In this document: one piece after another, positions 26,181 to 34,582 of the stretch
Layout of the letters: every line of letters starts with the position of its first letter
Position numbering within the stretch: position 1 is the stretch's first letter
NCBI GenBank assembly: GCA_003152695.1
Contig: PMAT01000059.1
Span: 13,216-49,274 of the forward strand
Direction of reading: 5' to 3'
Length of the DNA stretch: 36,059 nt
DNA from: Acidobacteriaceae bacterium
GTDB lineage: Bacteria; Acidobacteriota; Terriglobia; Terriglobales; Acidobacteriaceae
Notes under the pieces: model-generated
Databases searched by the model: none
What the model saw: the letters and a program-made list of their open reading frames with translations, nothing else
What the model was told of the DNA's origin: nothing
Translations under genes and position numbers: made by a program

Positions 26181-26451
26181 TGTTTTAAACAACTTAGACA
26201 GTGTTCCCGTCGTTCTACCGTCCATACTGGATGGCGTATGGTCACGAAAATCGAACGGGTTGAAAAGGCGAGGCTTGCAGCCACTACTAGTGTCTTCGGA
26301 TTGCCTTCTCCGCGACCTCGTTTGAGCGTAAGATTCCGGCGGCGCCGATCTAACATCGAAGCCGAGAGTTTGGGAAGAAATTGTTTTCGTGGAATTCGTC
26401 CCGACCAGCATGACGCTGACGATGCTTCGCACCGGTTGCTATTAGTGCAGA

Positions 26452-29400
26452 CTACGCCTCCTTCATGGGAAGCTTCCGCGCGGGATCTGTGATTGCATCG
26501 ATTTTAACGGCATAGCTTGAACGCGCAGTGATGTCCGCATCGGTGATCAGGTGAACGTCGAGCAGGCCTTCCGTCCGACACCCGGTCCGCAGGAAGTTGA
26601 TTTCGCTGAGGCAACGGCTCCAGCCTTCCAACCAGAGCAGCAATTCTCTCTTCTGGTCTGCTGTGCCCTGTAAGTGCAACAGCAGATCGATGTCGCTATC
26701 CGGACCTGCGGTTGCGTTCTTCGTGCTGCCGATGAGGTAGAACGCCTTGACACCGAACAACTGCGGATCGACTTGGGCCGCGATCCTCTGCGCCATCCGA
26801 AACCGCCAACGCCAGTGTTCCTCGCCGGTACGATCAACAACCTCGATGTCCGATTCAGCTTGTCCCTCGCGTCGTAAGGGGGGGGAAAGGTAAGCCACCG
26901 CCCGGTCCGATTCCGCGTTCATCAGCACTCGCAAGATCAGGCCGTCGCTCTCCTTAGGGACATCGATTACGCGGAGCGTGTCGGACAGGTGAGCAAATTC
27001 TGGAAGCAGTTCCACGAGTACGCTGGGTGCACCGCGCAGAAACTCCTCCTTAAATGCTGTCTGGGGGTCATCCGGATAAAGCGGCAGATAACGAATCGAC
27101 GCTTCCACCAGGTCTTGAAAAAAATGGGTGCCGAAGGAGAGGTCGGGCAGGTAGTTTCCCCGCTGCCGGGCGACTTCGATCAACATGGCAGTGTTGTTGA
27201 TGTCGGAGTACGTGACCGGAACGCCAAGCTTGATGTCCCCACGGCTTCCCCAGCGTCCCGGACCGATCAAGATAAACTGCCGCTTGGGCAACAACTTGTT
27301 CAGTCGTCCAACCGCGCGTCCAACATCGCGCATATCGGCCTGGTCCGAAAGTTGGCTGTAGCCCTCCAGGTCCACATACACGATGTGTGTGATCTCCGGC
27401 ACCTTTCCATTGGAGACGAAACGGTTTGCCGAAAATATCATCTTGTCCGTCGGCAGATTCTGCGGGATCGAAACCGGGACCGCATCGCCGCTGTAACTCT
27501 GCGGACGACACTGCAGCAGGTAGAAGTCCTCGCCATCGTAGGCGAACTCAATGTCTACCGGCGTGCCCAGGTTGGCTTCCAGCAGCGTCAACAGCTCACG
27601 GATGCGCGCTACGAACGGCGTCTTGCGGATCAGCCCTTCGAAGCTGAAAACCACGTCCCGCATGCTGAAGTCCGGGATCGGTCCGACGAGCTGCTCAATG
27701 CGGTCATGCTCGATGATCGACACAAAATTGCGAATCTGCGGGTAGTTGGCGCCGCAATAACGGAGCAGCTCCAGGGAGTCCACGGTCTCGAAAGCATTGG
27801 TCTCAAGGTTGATCACATCGACGCGCTTAGGCGAGTACTTGAGCACCTCTTCCACGGTCACGTTGACGCGGAGGTTGGGTTGTCCTGGAGCGATCAACAC
27901 CGGATAGTCGTCGTTGACGCGGTCAACCGCGCGCGTTCCCAGGCCGGGCACCAGGCGGACTAATCCGTCACCGCGCCTGATTCGGGAGGACCAACGGAAC
28001 TCGTTGTTGCTGAATGCCACTCCCGAACACGCCGGCAGAAAATACTTGCCGACCTTCTGTCCTACGACTTCCTGGATCATGATGCCCATTTCTTCATGAA
28101 CATCCAGAAGGCCTCGTTCCGCACGATACTCGGTGGGATCGGGTCCGAAGATAGAGGCATACACTTCGGCGACAGCGTCCATCAGCGCGGCGAGGCGCTC
28201 TTCTCTCGTGCCCTGATTACCTAGAAACAGGCTCTTATACTTGCCGGAAAATGCCGATCCGGCGCGGTCTTCGAGAAGACTCGAGCTGCGCACGATCAAA
28301 GGACGCTCACCCAGCTCATCCAGGGCCAGCGAAAGTCCCTTAGCTAGCTCCGAGGGGAACGATGAACTCTTGAAAAGCGAAACCAGATGCGGGTATTCCT
28401 GCCGCACCTGGTCGATCTCCATGTACTTCCAGTTGAGTACGTCCTCCAACTCGTTGTGATGGACGAAGTTCAAAATCCAGTCCGAGGTGATGTACCAAGT
28501 GCATGGCGTCTTCACCTGACGTGCCTGCGTACTCGCCTCCGGGACCTTCTCGATGATCTTCTTGGCTAGGAAAAGTCCGGCGCTCTTGCCTCCGAGCTTT
28601 CCATGACAACCCGGGGGGAAGATGATCCTCCCCAGCAGGTCGTAAAAGTCTTTGACCTCGATGAAGTTCTTGGCGATGTTTATGAACTCTAGGTTCTCGG
28701 AGAAGAACCGCCGGATCAGCGATACACGCAGACCTTTTTGCGTCGAAAGCGAAAGCTCGCTCTCTTCAATTGCGGCGTGCTGATATCGCTCGATCGCTTC
28801 GATTACTTCTCCCAGAGAGGTGGCCAGATTCTCCAGGACGCGCACCAGGAAGCTACATTTCTCTTCCTTGATCCAGGTGGTAACACAGCTCAGGATTTCG
28901 CTTTCGCTCAAGTGCCGGCTGGCGATGCCAAACGCCTCGGCGGTTACGTCGACCGATTTATCGGTAACGTTGCGGCGCAGCGGCCGATTCTCATCCTCTG
29001 TGCCCGCAAGGTCTGCCGTAACCGGGGCAATGCCGCGAAGCAGCAGTTCTTTGGCCTCGTGGACCCCGCACCAGCTCAGGTGATTGATCAGCTTGCGCGA
29101 AATTCGCCGCAGCAGGACGGGGTCGGTATCGCGCAGAAATTCGAGTACAACTTGCCATTCCCCTTTATCACTCGCCAAGCCGCCGGCGGCCGCCGACAGC
29201 CCCTCAAATGCAGCTTTCAACCGCCGTTGCATTACATGGTTAGCAATGCGGTCGGCGATGGTTTCGATTAGTTTCCGCTCCTCTTTGAGAAACGGTCCCT
29301 CGTCCGACTTGGGCATTGGCGCGCGATACGAGACCTCTACGTTGCCCACGATTTCGCCCTGCACGACGATGTTGGCGCGTTGTATGAACTGGGTGGGCAG

Positions 29401-29628
29401 GAAATCGGGCGGCTGAGTTACCTGGTCCTCGAAAATGATCCGCGCCTGGCAGTCGTGCGGGTACTGCCAGCCCGGCGGCAGTACGGCGATCATCGCACGA
29501 AAGATCTCCTCCAGCGAAAGATCGGGCCGATTCAGAAGCTCATCCACCTTGTAGAGGCAATTCAATTCCTTGGCGCGCTCCTGCAACTCACGAAGGATTA
29601 CGCCGACTTGGACTTCGTCTTTGATCAT
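26452..29628 (-). CDS. GAF-like/PPDK_N (ATP-grasp)/nucleotidyltransferase fusion protein
   Basis: A 1058-residue cytoplasmic protein of unknown function. Residues 1-140 resemble GAF-like input domains found before histidine kinases. A helical segment (about 155-320) follows. The PEP-synthase/PPDK N-terminal ATP-grasp domain spans about 340-715, with GKLGGKSAG (343-351), R447 in VRSSS, FSG (460-462) and the E694/Q706/R708 set in the last strands. GRWGS is at 791-795. The end carries a minimal nucleotidyltransferase: G967-S968, D979 and D981, then D1024. No phosphohistidine or PEP/pyruvate barrel domain is present, so it is not PEP synthase. ATG at 29628 overlaps the upstream TGA (ATGA). A longer frame is rejected. 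Confidence 0.88.
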   Translation of the reverse strand: MIKDEVQVGVILRELQERAKELNCLYKVDELLNRPDLSLEEIFRAMIAVLPPGWQYPHDCQARIIFEDQVTQPPDFLPTQFIQRANIVVQGEIVGNVEVSYRAPMPKSDEGPFLKEERKLIETIADRIANHVMQRRLKAAFEGLSAAAGGLASDKGEWQVVLEFLRDTDPVLLRRISRKLINHLSWCGVHEAKELLLRGIAPVTADLAGTEDENRPLRRNVTDKSVDVTAEAFGIASRHLSESEILSCVTTWIKEEKCSFLVRVLENLATSLGEVIEAIERYQHAAIEESELSLSTQKGLRVSLIRRFFSENLEFINIAKNFIEVKDFYDLLGRIIFPPGCHGKLGGKSAGLFLAKKIIEKVPEASTQARQVKTPCTWYITSDWILNFVHHNELEDVLNWKYMEIDQVRQEYPHLVSLFKSSSFPSELAKGLSLALDELGERPLIVRSSSLLEDRAGSAFSGKYKSLFLGNQGTREERLAALMDAVAEVYASIFGPDPTEYRAERGLLDVHEEMGIMIQEVVGQKVGKYFLPACSGVAFSNNEFRWSSRIRRGDGLVRLVPGLGTRAVDRVNDDYPVLIAPGQPNLRVNVTVEEVLKYSPKRVDVINLETNAFETVDSLELLRYCGANYPQIRNFVSIIEHDRIEQLVGPIPDFSMRDVVFSFEGLIRKTPFVARIRELLTLLEANLGTPVDIEFAYDGEDFYLLQCRPQSYSGDAVPVSIPQNLPTDKMIFSANRFVSNGKVPEITHIVYVDLEGYSQLSDQADMRDVGRAVGRLNKLLPKRQFILIGPGRWGSRGDIKLGVPVTYSDINNTAMLIEVARQRGNYLPDLSFGTHFFQDLVEASIRYLPLYPDDPQTAFKEEFLRGAPSVLVELLPEFAHLSDTLRVIDVPKESDGLILRVLMNAESDRAVAYLSPPLRREGQAESDIEVVDRTGEEHWRWRFRMAQRIAAQVDPQLFGVKAFYLIGSTKNATAGPDSDIDLLLHLQGTADQKRELLLWLEGWSRCLSEINFLRTGCRTEGLLDVHLITDADITARSSYAVKIDAITDPARKLPMKEA

Positions 29629-31412
29629 TTTTCTTTTCCGCTGGCTTGCGCGGATTCGCCCGACAGAATAACGCCGCGCCCATTGCGCCCATCGACACGA
29701 GTCGTCAACGCAGCCTGCGAGCGTACGTGACGAACAAATTCGGTTTCCTGCACCATCGGCTGGCGGTTCAGCCACGGCCAATCAATGACAAAGCGTCCAT
29801 CGTGCCGCACCATGAAGTAACTCGCGCGAAAGCTCGACAGATTATGGAAGAAATGGGAACCCTGGCTTAGCTCGACGTTCATCTCCGGTAGTGTAGCCTC
29901 AACGATCACTCGCGCTCCCGAGATCTGGCTCCACACAACCGGAATCCCCAGCGAGGGATGGGAGCTGCCCCAGCGGCCAAAACCGATGAGCAAGAACGGC
30001 CGGTGCTGTTCCGAGAGCTGCCGATTGATGACATCCAATTGTTGTGCGATCGCAGGAGTTTGCATTACAGAGAAGTTTTCCGGCCGAACGAATACGATGT
30101 CATGGATATCGTCAGTGACGCCGTTACCCATCACCATCTCGGACGCGACGATTGCGTGCGGATCGGCGAGGTCCTCGACTGTTACTTCCACGCTCTGTTC
30201 GGACACGACCATGGGACGGACCTGAAGAAATCCCAGCCGCGCCCGCAGCGCTTCATCCCGATCTGCCCGAATGGTCACTGCAAATTCGATCTCGACGTTG
30301 GCGCCCATCGTTTCGTCGGCTGCCTTGAGCAGCGTCTTGATTACTCCGTTGAGCGAAAACTGCTCCCACACCAGGAGCGGCGCGAAGTCGAGGATACGGG
30401 GCCCATTTGTGCCTAAGCCGGGAACAACGCGATCGCGCGACGGGTCAAATGTCGACGCCAGAAAACGCAGCACGCCATCAGCCTCAGCCTCTTTCAGACC
30501 AGCCTTCACCAAATACTCGGTCTCGCTGACTGGATCGTACGCGGGTGGCTTGCCCATGTTGACGGCCCAGAAGTCCGTCTGCGTGCCGCGCAGCATTTCC
30601 GCCACTGAACCGAACGGTGGCGGCTTTTTCGGGTAGGCGGGCGAAAATGTCCAGGATATTCCGCCGTCCACAATCGTCTTGCCCAGACCGAGCGCCAGGC
30701 TCGCCACACCTTCCTCCGGCCGGGCCGGCCCGGCCGGATAGAAGTTGTAGGAGCGCGCCACGCCAGAGATGTCAGGATAAAAGCGATCACCGTGGCGCTC
30801 TCCCACAACTTCCTGGAGAATGACGGCCATCTTCTCTTCGCTGGGATCGTGACCCGTAGTCTTGATGTAATCGCGTGCTTCCCGGAAATACGTGGAAGCA
30901 TAAACAAACTTGATGGCCTCTGTCAGTAGCCGGAAACGGGTGTCTTGATCGAACTGATTGTTCGGGATCATTTTCGTCCCGTAAACCCCGGCAAATGGCC
31001 GGTCGAGCGCGTCCTCCAGCAGGCTGGACGAACGGACGGCCAACGGTGTCTTGACTTGCGCGATCAGCGCCCGCAGATCTCCGAGTAGCTCAACCGGAAG
31101 GTCGGCCTGTTGGAAGGCATGTCCGATTCGGTCATCTGGCAACTCTTCGACGGGCAATTCTCCCAGCCGGTTGCGTGCGATGAACTCGTCAAAGCAGTCC
31201 GTCGCAATCACGGCCATGGTGGGGACATTGACATCAATATCCGGGAAGGCGGAAGCATCGATCGTTTCTTCCAGCAGGTTTTTGGCAAGGACCAATCCGC
31301 TGGCCTTCCCGCCCAAGGTGCCCGTTCCGATCCGGGTGAAGCGAAAGGTGCCATCCCAGAAGTGCCGGTCGAACGCGGGAAGGTCCGCAACCACGGTCTT
31401 AAGATCGGTCAT
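29625..31412 (-). CDS. PPDK_N-domain (ATP-grasp) protein with C-terminal GRWGS segment
   Basis: A 595-residue cytoplasmic paralog of the next protein, without its sensor and nucleotidyltransferase ends. The ATP-grasp domain has GTLGGKASGLVLA (31-43), R127 in VRSSS, FAGVYGT (140-146) and E374/E376 with Q397 and R399. GRWGS is at 479-483, followed by the SxGSHFF element. As in its paralog, the swivel and catalytic barrel domains of PEP synthase are missing. The start is the ATG at 31412, with GGGGAGG about 5 nt upstream; a 44-codon longer frame is rejected. It lies 76 bp after gdh and overlaps the next gene by 4 bp. Confidence 0.88.
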   Translation of the reverse strand: MTDLKTVVADLPAFDRHFWDGTFRFTRIGTGTLGGKASGLVLAKNLLEETIDASAFPDIDVNVPTMAVIATDCFDEFIARNRLGELPVEELPDDRIGHAFQQADLPVELLGDLRALIAQVKTPLAVRSSSLLEDALDRPFAGVYGTKMIPNNQFDQDTRFRLLTEAIKFVYASTYFREARDYIKTTGHDPSEEKMAVILQEVVGERHGDRFYPDISGVARSYNFYPAGPARPEEGVASLALGLGKTIVDGGISWTFSPAYPKKPPPFGSVAEMLRGTQTDFWAVNMGKPPAYDPVSETEYLVKAGLKEAEADGVLRFLASTFDPSRDRVVPGLGTNGPRILDFAPLLVWEQFSLNGVIKTLLKAADETMGANVEIEFAVTIRADRDEALRARLGFLQVRPMVVSEQSVEVTVEDLADPHAIVASEMVMGNGVTDDIHDIVFVRPENFSVMQTPAIAQQLDVINRQLSEQHRPFLLIGFGRWGSSHPSLGIPVVWSQISGARVIVEATLPEMNVELSQGSHFFHNLSSFRASYFMVRHDGRFVIDWPWLNRQPMVQETEFVRHVRSQAALTTRVDGRNGRGVILSGESAQASGKEK

Positions 31413-31488
31413 TGCTGCCTCCCCGCCGCCATCATAGCCGACGTGCCTGGCCGCGTCATGGAGATGGCGTGGCCCGACGACCGAAGCG

Positions 31489-32853
31489 CTACACCCAGCC
31501 GCGGTCGTGGCAAGCCTTGGCCACACGACCAATGGCAATCGCATAGGCTGCGTCTCGCATCGACAGCTTCTCGCGGCGCGCCAAATCTGAAACCGCGAAG
31601 TACGCCGAGGTCATCTTGAGGTCGAGTTTTCCGAGGACCTCGTCCTTTTCCCAGAAGTAATTCATGTTGCTTTGCACCTGCTCGAAATAGCTGCAGGTCA
31701 CGCCGCCCGCATTGGCCAGAAAATCGGGGATGAGCAGGATGCCGCGTTCTTTGATCTGCGCATCGGCTTCCGGTGTCGTCGGACCGTTGGCTCCTTCAGC
31801 AATGATCCGCACTCGCCGGCTGATCTTTTCGACATTGTCCCCAGTAATTTGGTTCTCCATTGCCGCCGGAATCAGGATCTCCACATCCTGTTCGAGCCAT
31901 GCGTCGCCGGGCAACATTTCGTATCCCAGGGCCTTTGCCTTCTGCTTGTTGATCCCACCAAAACGATCGGTGATTGACAGAACTTGGTTGAGATCGATTC
32001 CGTCAAGCTTGCGATAGGTGTAGGAGTACTGGTCTTCTTGGTCCCAGCACGAGACAGCAATCACTTTGCCTCCCAGCCGCTGGTAAAGTTCGATGGCGTA
32101 CTGGGCCACGTTGCCGAAACCTTGGACGCTGGCGGTGGTGTCTTCGGGGCGAATGCCCAACTGTTTAAGAGCTTCCCGCAGGGTGAAGACCACACCGTAG
32201 CCTGTCGCCTCGGTGCGGCCAAGCGATCCCCCCATTCCGACGGGTTTGCCAGTGATAAATCCGGGATAACGTCCGCCATGGATTTGTTCGAACTCGTCGA
32301 GTATCCACAGCATGTGCTGCGCGTTGGTCATGACATCGGGTGCCGGCACATCGGAGAGCGGTCCCACGTTCCTTGCTATCTGGCGCACCCAACCCCGGCA
32401 GATCTGCTCCTGCTCACGCAAACTCAGGTTGTGGGGATCGCATATGACACCGCCCTTGGCCCCTCCCAACGGGATATCCACGACCGCGCACTTCCAAGTC
32501 ATCCACATCGACAGCGCACGGACCGTGTCGATGGTCTCTTGCGGATGGAATCGAATACCGCCCTTGCCGGGGCCGCGCGCATCGTTGTGCTGGACGCGGA
32601 AACCGCGGAAAATCTTCACCGCGCCGTCGTCCATTCGCACGGGGATGGCAAAGTGGAACTCCCGTAAGGGATAACGCAGAAGGTCGCACGTGGCCGGATC
32701 CAGGCCCAGATATTCGGCTACCTTGTCGAATTGCGCTTGTGCGATCTGAAACGAATTGAATGCCTTGGTAGACTTCTTCGGCGATTGTCCGGGAGCCGAT
32801 TGGCGCACTTCCTTTGCGATCTCGATCGGTCCACTCACTGCGCTCTCCGACAT
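31489..32853 (-). CDS. gdhA: Glutamate dehydrogenase (Glu/Leu/Phe/Val dehydrogenase family)
   Basis: Interconverts glutamate and 2-oxoglutarate plus ammonium with NAD(P). It is 454 residues. The substrate-binding segment GPGKGGIRFHP has K97, and K121 follows. The catalytic K133 lies in PLGGAKGGVICDP. The dinucleotide-binding Gly motif is VQGFGNVAQ. The N-terminus (about 1-30) is extended and Ser/Lys-rich. The start at 32853 has AAGGAG 7 nt upstream; a longer frame lacks this. It is the first gene of the unit with two PPDK_N proteins. Coenzyme choice cannot be read. Confidence 0.92.
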   Translation of the reverse strand: MSESAVSGPIEIAKEVRQSAPGQSPKKSTKAFNSFQIAQAQFDKVAEYLGLDPATCDLLRYPLREFHFAIPVRMDDGAVKIFRGFRVQHNDARGPGKGGIRFHPQETIDTVRALSMWMTWKCAVVDIPLGGAKGGVICDPHNLSLREQEQICRGWVRQIARNVGPLSDVPAPDVMTNAQHMLWILDEFEQIHGGRYPGFITGKPVGMGGSLGRTEATGYGVVFTLREALKQLGIRPEDTTASVQGFGNVAQYAIELYQRLGGKVIAVSCWDQEDQYSYTYRKLDGIDLNQVLSITDRFGGINKQKAKALGYEMLPGDAWLEQDVEILIPAAMENQITGDNVEKISRRVRIIAEGANGPTTPEADAQIKERGILLIPDFLANAGGVTCSYFEQVQSNMNYFWEKDEVLGKLDLKMTSAYFAVSDLARREKLSMRDAAYAIAIGRVAKACHDRGWV

Positions 32854-33098
32854 GGTTTTCTCCTTAAATTCTTGATAGATAGTCGACCCTCCATGTTCCA
32901 TTAATCGGGTCCCGTTGAACAGTGACTGTCCTCACAGGGTAGGGTGACAGCTGAATCCTGCTCTTATTAAAATAGCCTGCGGGAAACCTTAGGAGCCTGG
33001 TTCCCCCTCGCTTTAGTTTGTTAGCATGCGGTTCACCTCGACAGGCTCTTCTCGACCGTTTGATCCAACCGCCATCTCGCTACTACGGGCGGCGCACT

Positions 33099-33842
33099 TC
33101 AGTACCCTGCAAACTCTTCCGTTCGGATGTCGTCCTCGTCAACGCTGGCGCCCACAAGCATTTCCCTCATGGCGGTGACCATGGCGGGAGGTCCAGCGGC
33201 GTAATAGATGGGTCCCTGCATACTGGTCAGATGCCTCGACAACATCTCTTTGTTGATGAAACCCGTCTCTTCCCTCCATTCCTGCTTAGAAAGTGTCATT
33301 TCGGTCATGGTGCAGATCAGCCGGAAATTCGGGTTGCTCTTTTCCAGCATCTGCAGAGCTTCGAGGAAGGGAGTATCTTCAGGTCGCCGATTGGAGAAGA
33401 AGAGATACAACTTGTGCGGGAGTCGGTCGTGATCGGCTTGCCGCACGATGCTGATAAAAGGCGTGATTCCGATTCCCCCAGTCAGGAACACAGCCGCTTT
33501 GGCTGAATTCTTATGTAACGTGAAGGACCCCATTGGCAAGTCGATCTTTACCTCTGTACCCAGGGGTATTTTCTTCAGTGAGCGTTTAAACGCCGTGTCG
33601 CGCATGCGGGTGGCAAACATCAACTGAGTTTCATATGGAGAGCTGGCGATCGAAAAAGTTCGCGTGTTCCCCTCAGAGTCAGTTTCCGGAGGACTGATAA
33701 GTGTCACGTCAGCAGACTGCCCCGGTTTGAAATCGAATCGCGATGGCCTCTCGAAATGGAAGGCCATGGTGCCGTCCGCAACCTCGACACGGCTCACCAA
33801 CCTGGATGCGTAACCAGCTATCGGAATTTCATTAGTATCCAT
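33099..33842 (-). CDS. Ferredoxin-NADP reductase-like FAD oxidoreductase
   Basis: A 247-residue flavoprotein with the FNR fold: a beta-barrel FAD domain (about 8-105) with RTFSIASSP, and an NAD(P)-binding domain with GGIGITPF (about 122-129) and YYAAGPPAMV near the C-terminus. It has no ferredoxin domain of its own, so it must pass electrons to or from a separate partner. The ATG at 33842 is chosen because GGAGG sits 5 nt upstream; an earlier ATG at 33854 overlaps that site. It lies upstream of gdh on the same strand, about 245 bp away, so it may have its own promoter. Confidence 0.88.
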   Translation of the reverse strand: MDTNEIPIAGYASRLVSRVEVADGTMAFHFERPSRFDFKPGQSADVTLISPPETDSEGNTRTFSIASSPYETQLMFATRMRDTAFKRSLKKIPLGTEVKIDLPMGSFTLHKNSAKAAVFLTGGIGITPFISIVRQADHDRLPHKLYLFFSNRRPEDTPFLEALQMLEKSNPNFRLICTMTEMTLSKQEWREETGFINKEMLSRHLTSMQGPIYYAAGPPAMVTAMREMLVGASVDEDDIRTEEFAGY

Positions 33843-33918
33843 GCGTACCTCCATGCCTTTCGGTTAATGCCGGCTCTTAAGTATTACGGTAGCCCGCCAT
33901 TCCTGCGCTTGCAAACCG

Positions 33919-34452
33919 TCACTGCATCCCCGCAGCGGCGTTGCCCGTTTTGGAGACGTGCTTCTGAATTCTCTCAAACACGTTCTTGACGACTCGATCA
34001 CACCGCACGGCATGAAAATTGAATGCCTCTTTCCTTTCTATTCCAGCGCGCGCGTAAAGACTCTTGCGTAATAGCACCCGCGCTCGATGGAGGCGAACTT
34101 TGACGTTCTCTTCGGTGATTTCGAGGACATCCGCGGTATCGGCCGTGCTCATTTCCTCTACGTCGCGCAGCATGAAAATGGTTCGGTAAGCGTCCGGCGG
34201 CTTTTCGACCGCTTCTTCCAGCAGCCTGCGATGCCGCTCAAGCCGGGCACGTACCAGCTCCGCCTGGGCGTGATGGACCGGCTCTCCGGCCGCATTGGAA
34301 CCCTGGATGTGCCGCTTAACCTCGAAGCCAGAGTAGCCGCCAGGTAGCCGCGGCCACGGCGCGCTGGCCCACCTCCGTTTGCTCCACGGACGCGCGAAAT
34401 CCGCCTCAAAGCGAGCCCCGGCGCTACAGAGTTCGCCCCTGATCGTGGTCAT
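33919..34452 (-). pseudogene. Truncated ECF-type sigma factor (region 4 only)
   Basis: The C-terminal part is a clear sigma-70 region 4: EKPPDAYRTIFMLRDVEEMS, then the helix-turn-helix STADTADVLEITEENVKVRLHRAR. The linker AELVRARLERHRRLLEEAVE is also typical of ECF factors. The region 2 that should precede it is absent; the upstream codons read as Arg/Pro/Trp-rich sequence and none of the other frames supplies region 2. The terminator of the S53 gene lies at 34535-34561, leaving no room for it. The start is uncertain; 34452 is the first plausible ATG after the terminator. It may be a broken gene or encode an anti-sigma-like fragment. Confidence 0.55.
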
Positions 34453-34534
34453 GTTGCTGTCTACGGTGCATTTTAGGCGTGCTGATCGGACGGGCTGAAA
34501 ACTCAAATCCGTACGGGATGCCCGTTCGGAGCGC

Positions 34535-34561
34535 AAAAAAGGCGCGCTCCCGGAGCGCGCC
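34535..34561 (-). terminator. Rho-independent terminator of the S53 peptidase gene
   Basis: A 9-bp GC-only stem with a 3-nt loop (GGCGCGCTC-CGG-GAGCGCGCC on the minus strand) followed by six T residues. It lies 22 bp after the S53 stop codon. The T-run on the minus strand shows that it terminates leftward transcription from the peptidase gene. Confidence 0.88.
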
Positions 34562-34582
34562 TTGTAAGAGATGAGATTCGCT

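Noticed and set aside
25998-26432. Minus-strand frames across the tRNA-Ser gene
   Set aside because: They are antisense to a clear tRNA and encode tRNA-complement peptide (for example the RDSNPG type of artefact).
29629-29781. 51-codon N-terminal extension of the GAF/PPDK_N/NTase protein
   Set aside because: It reads through the 3' end of the upstream gene in another frame. The ATGA overlap and the GAF-like start at MIKDEV support 29628.
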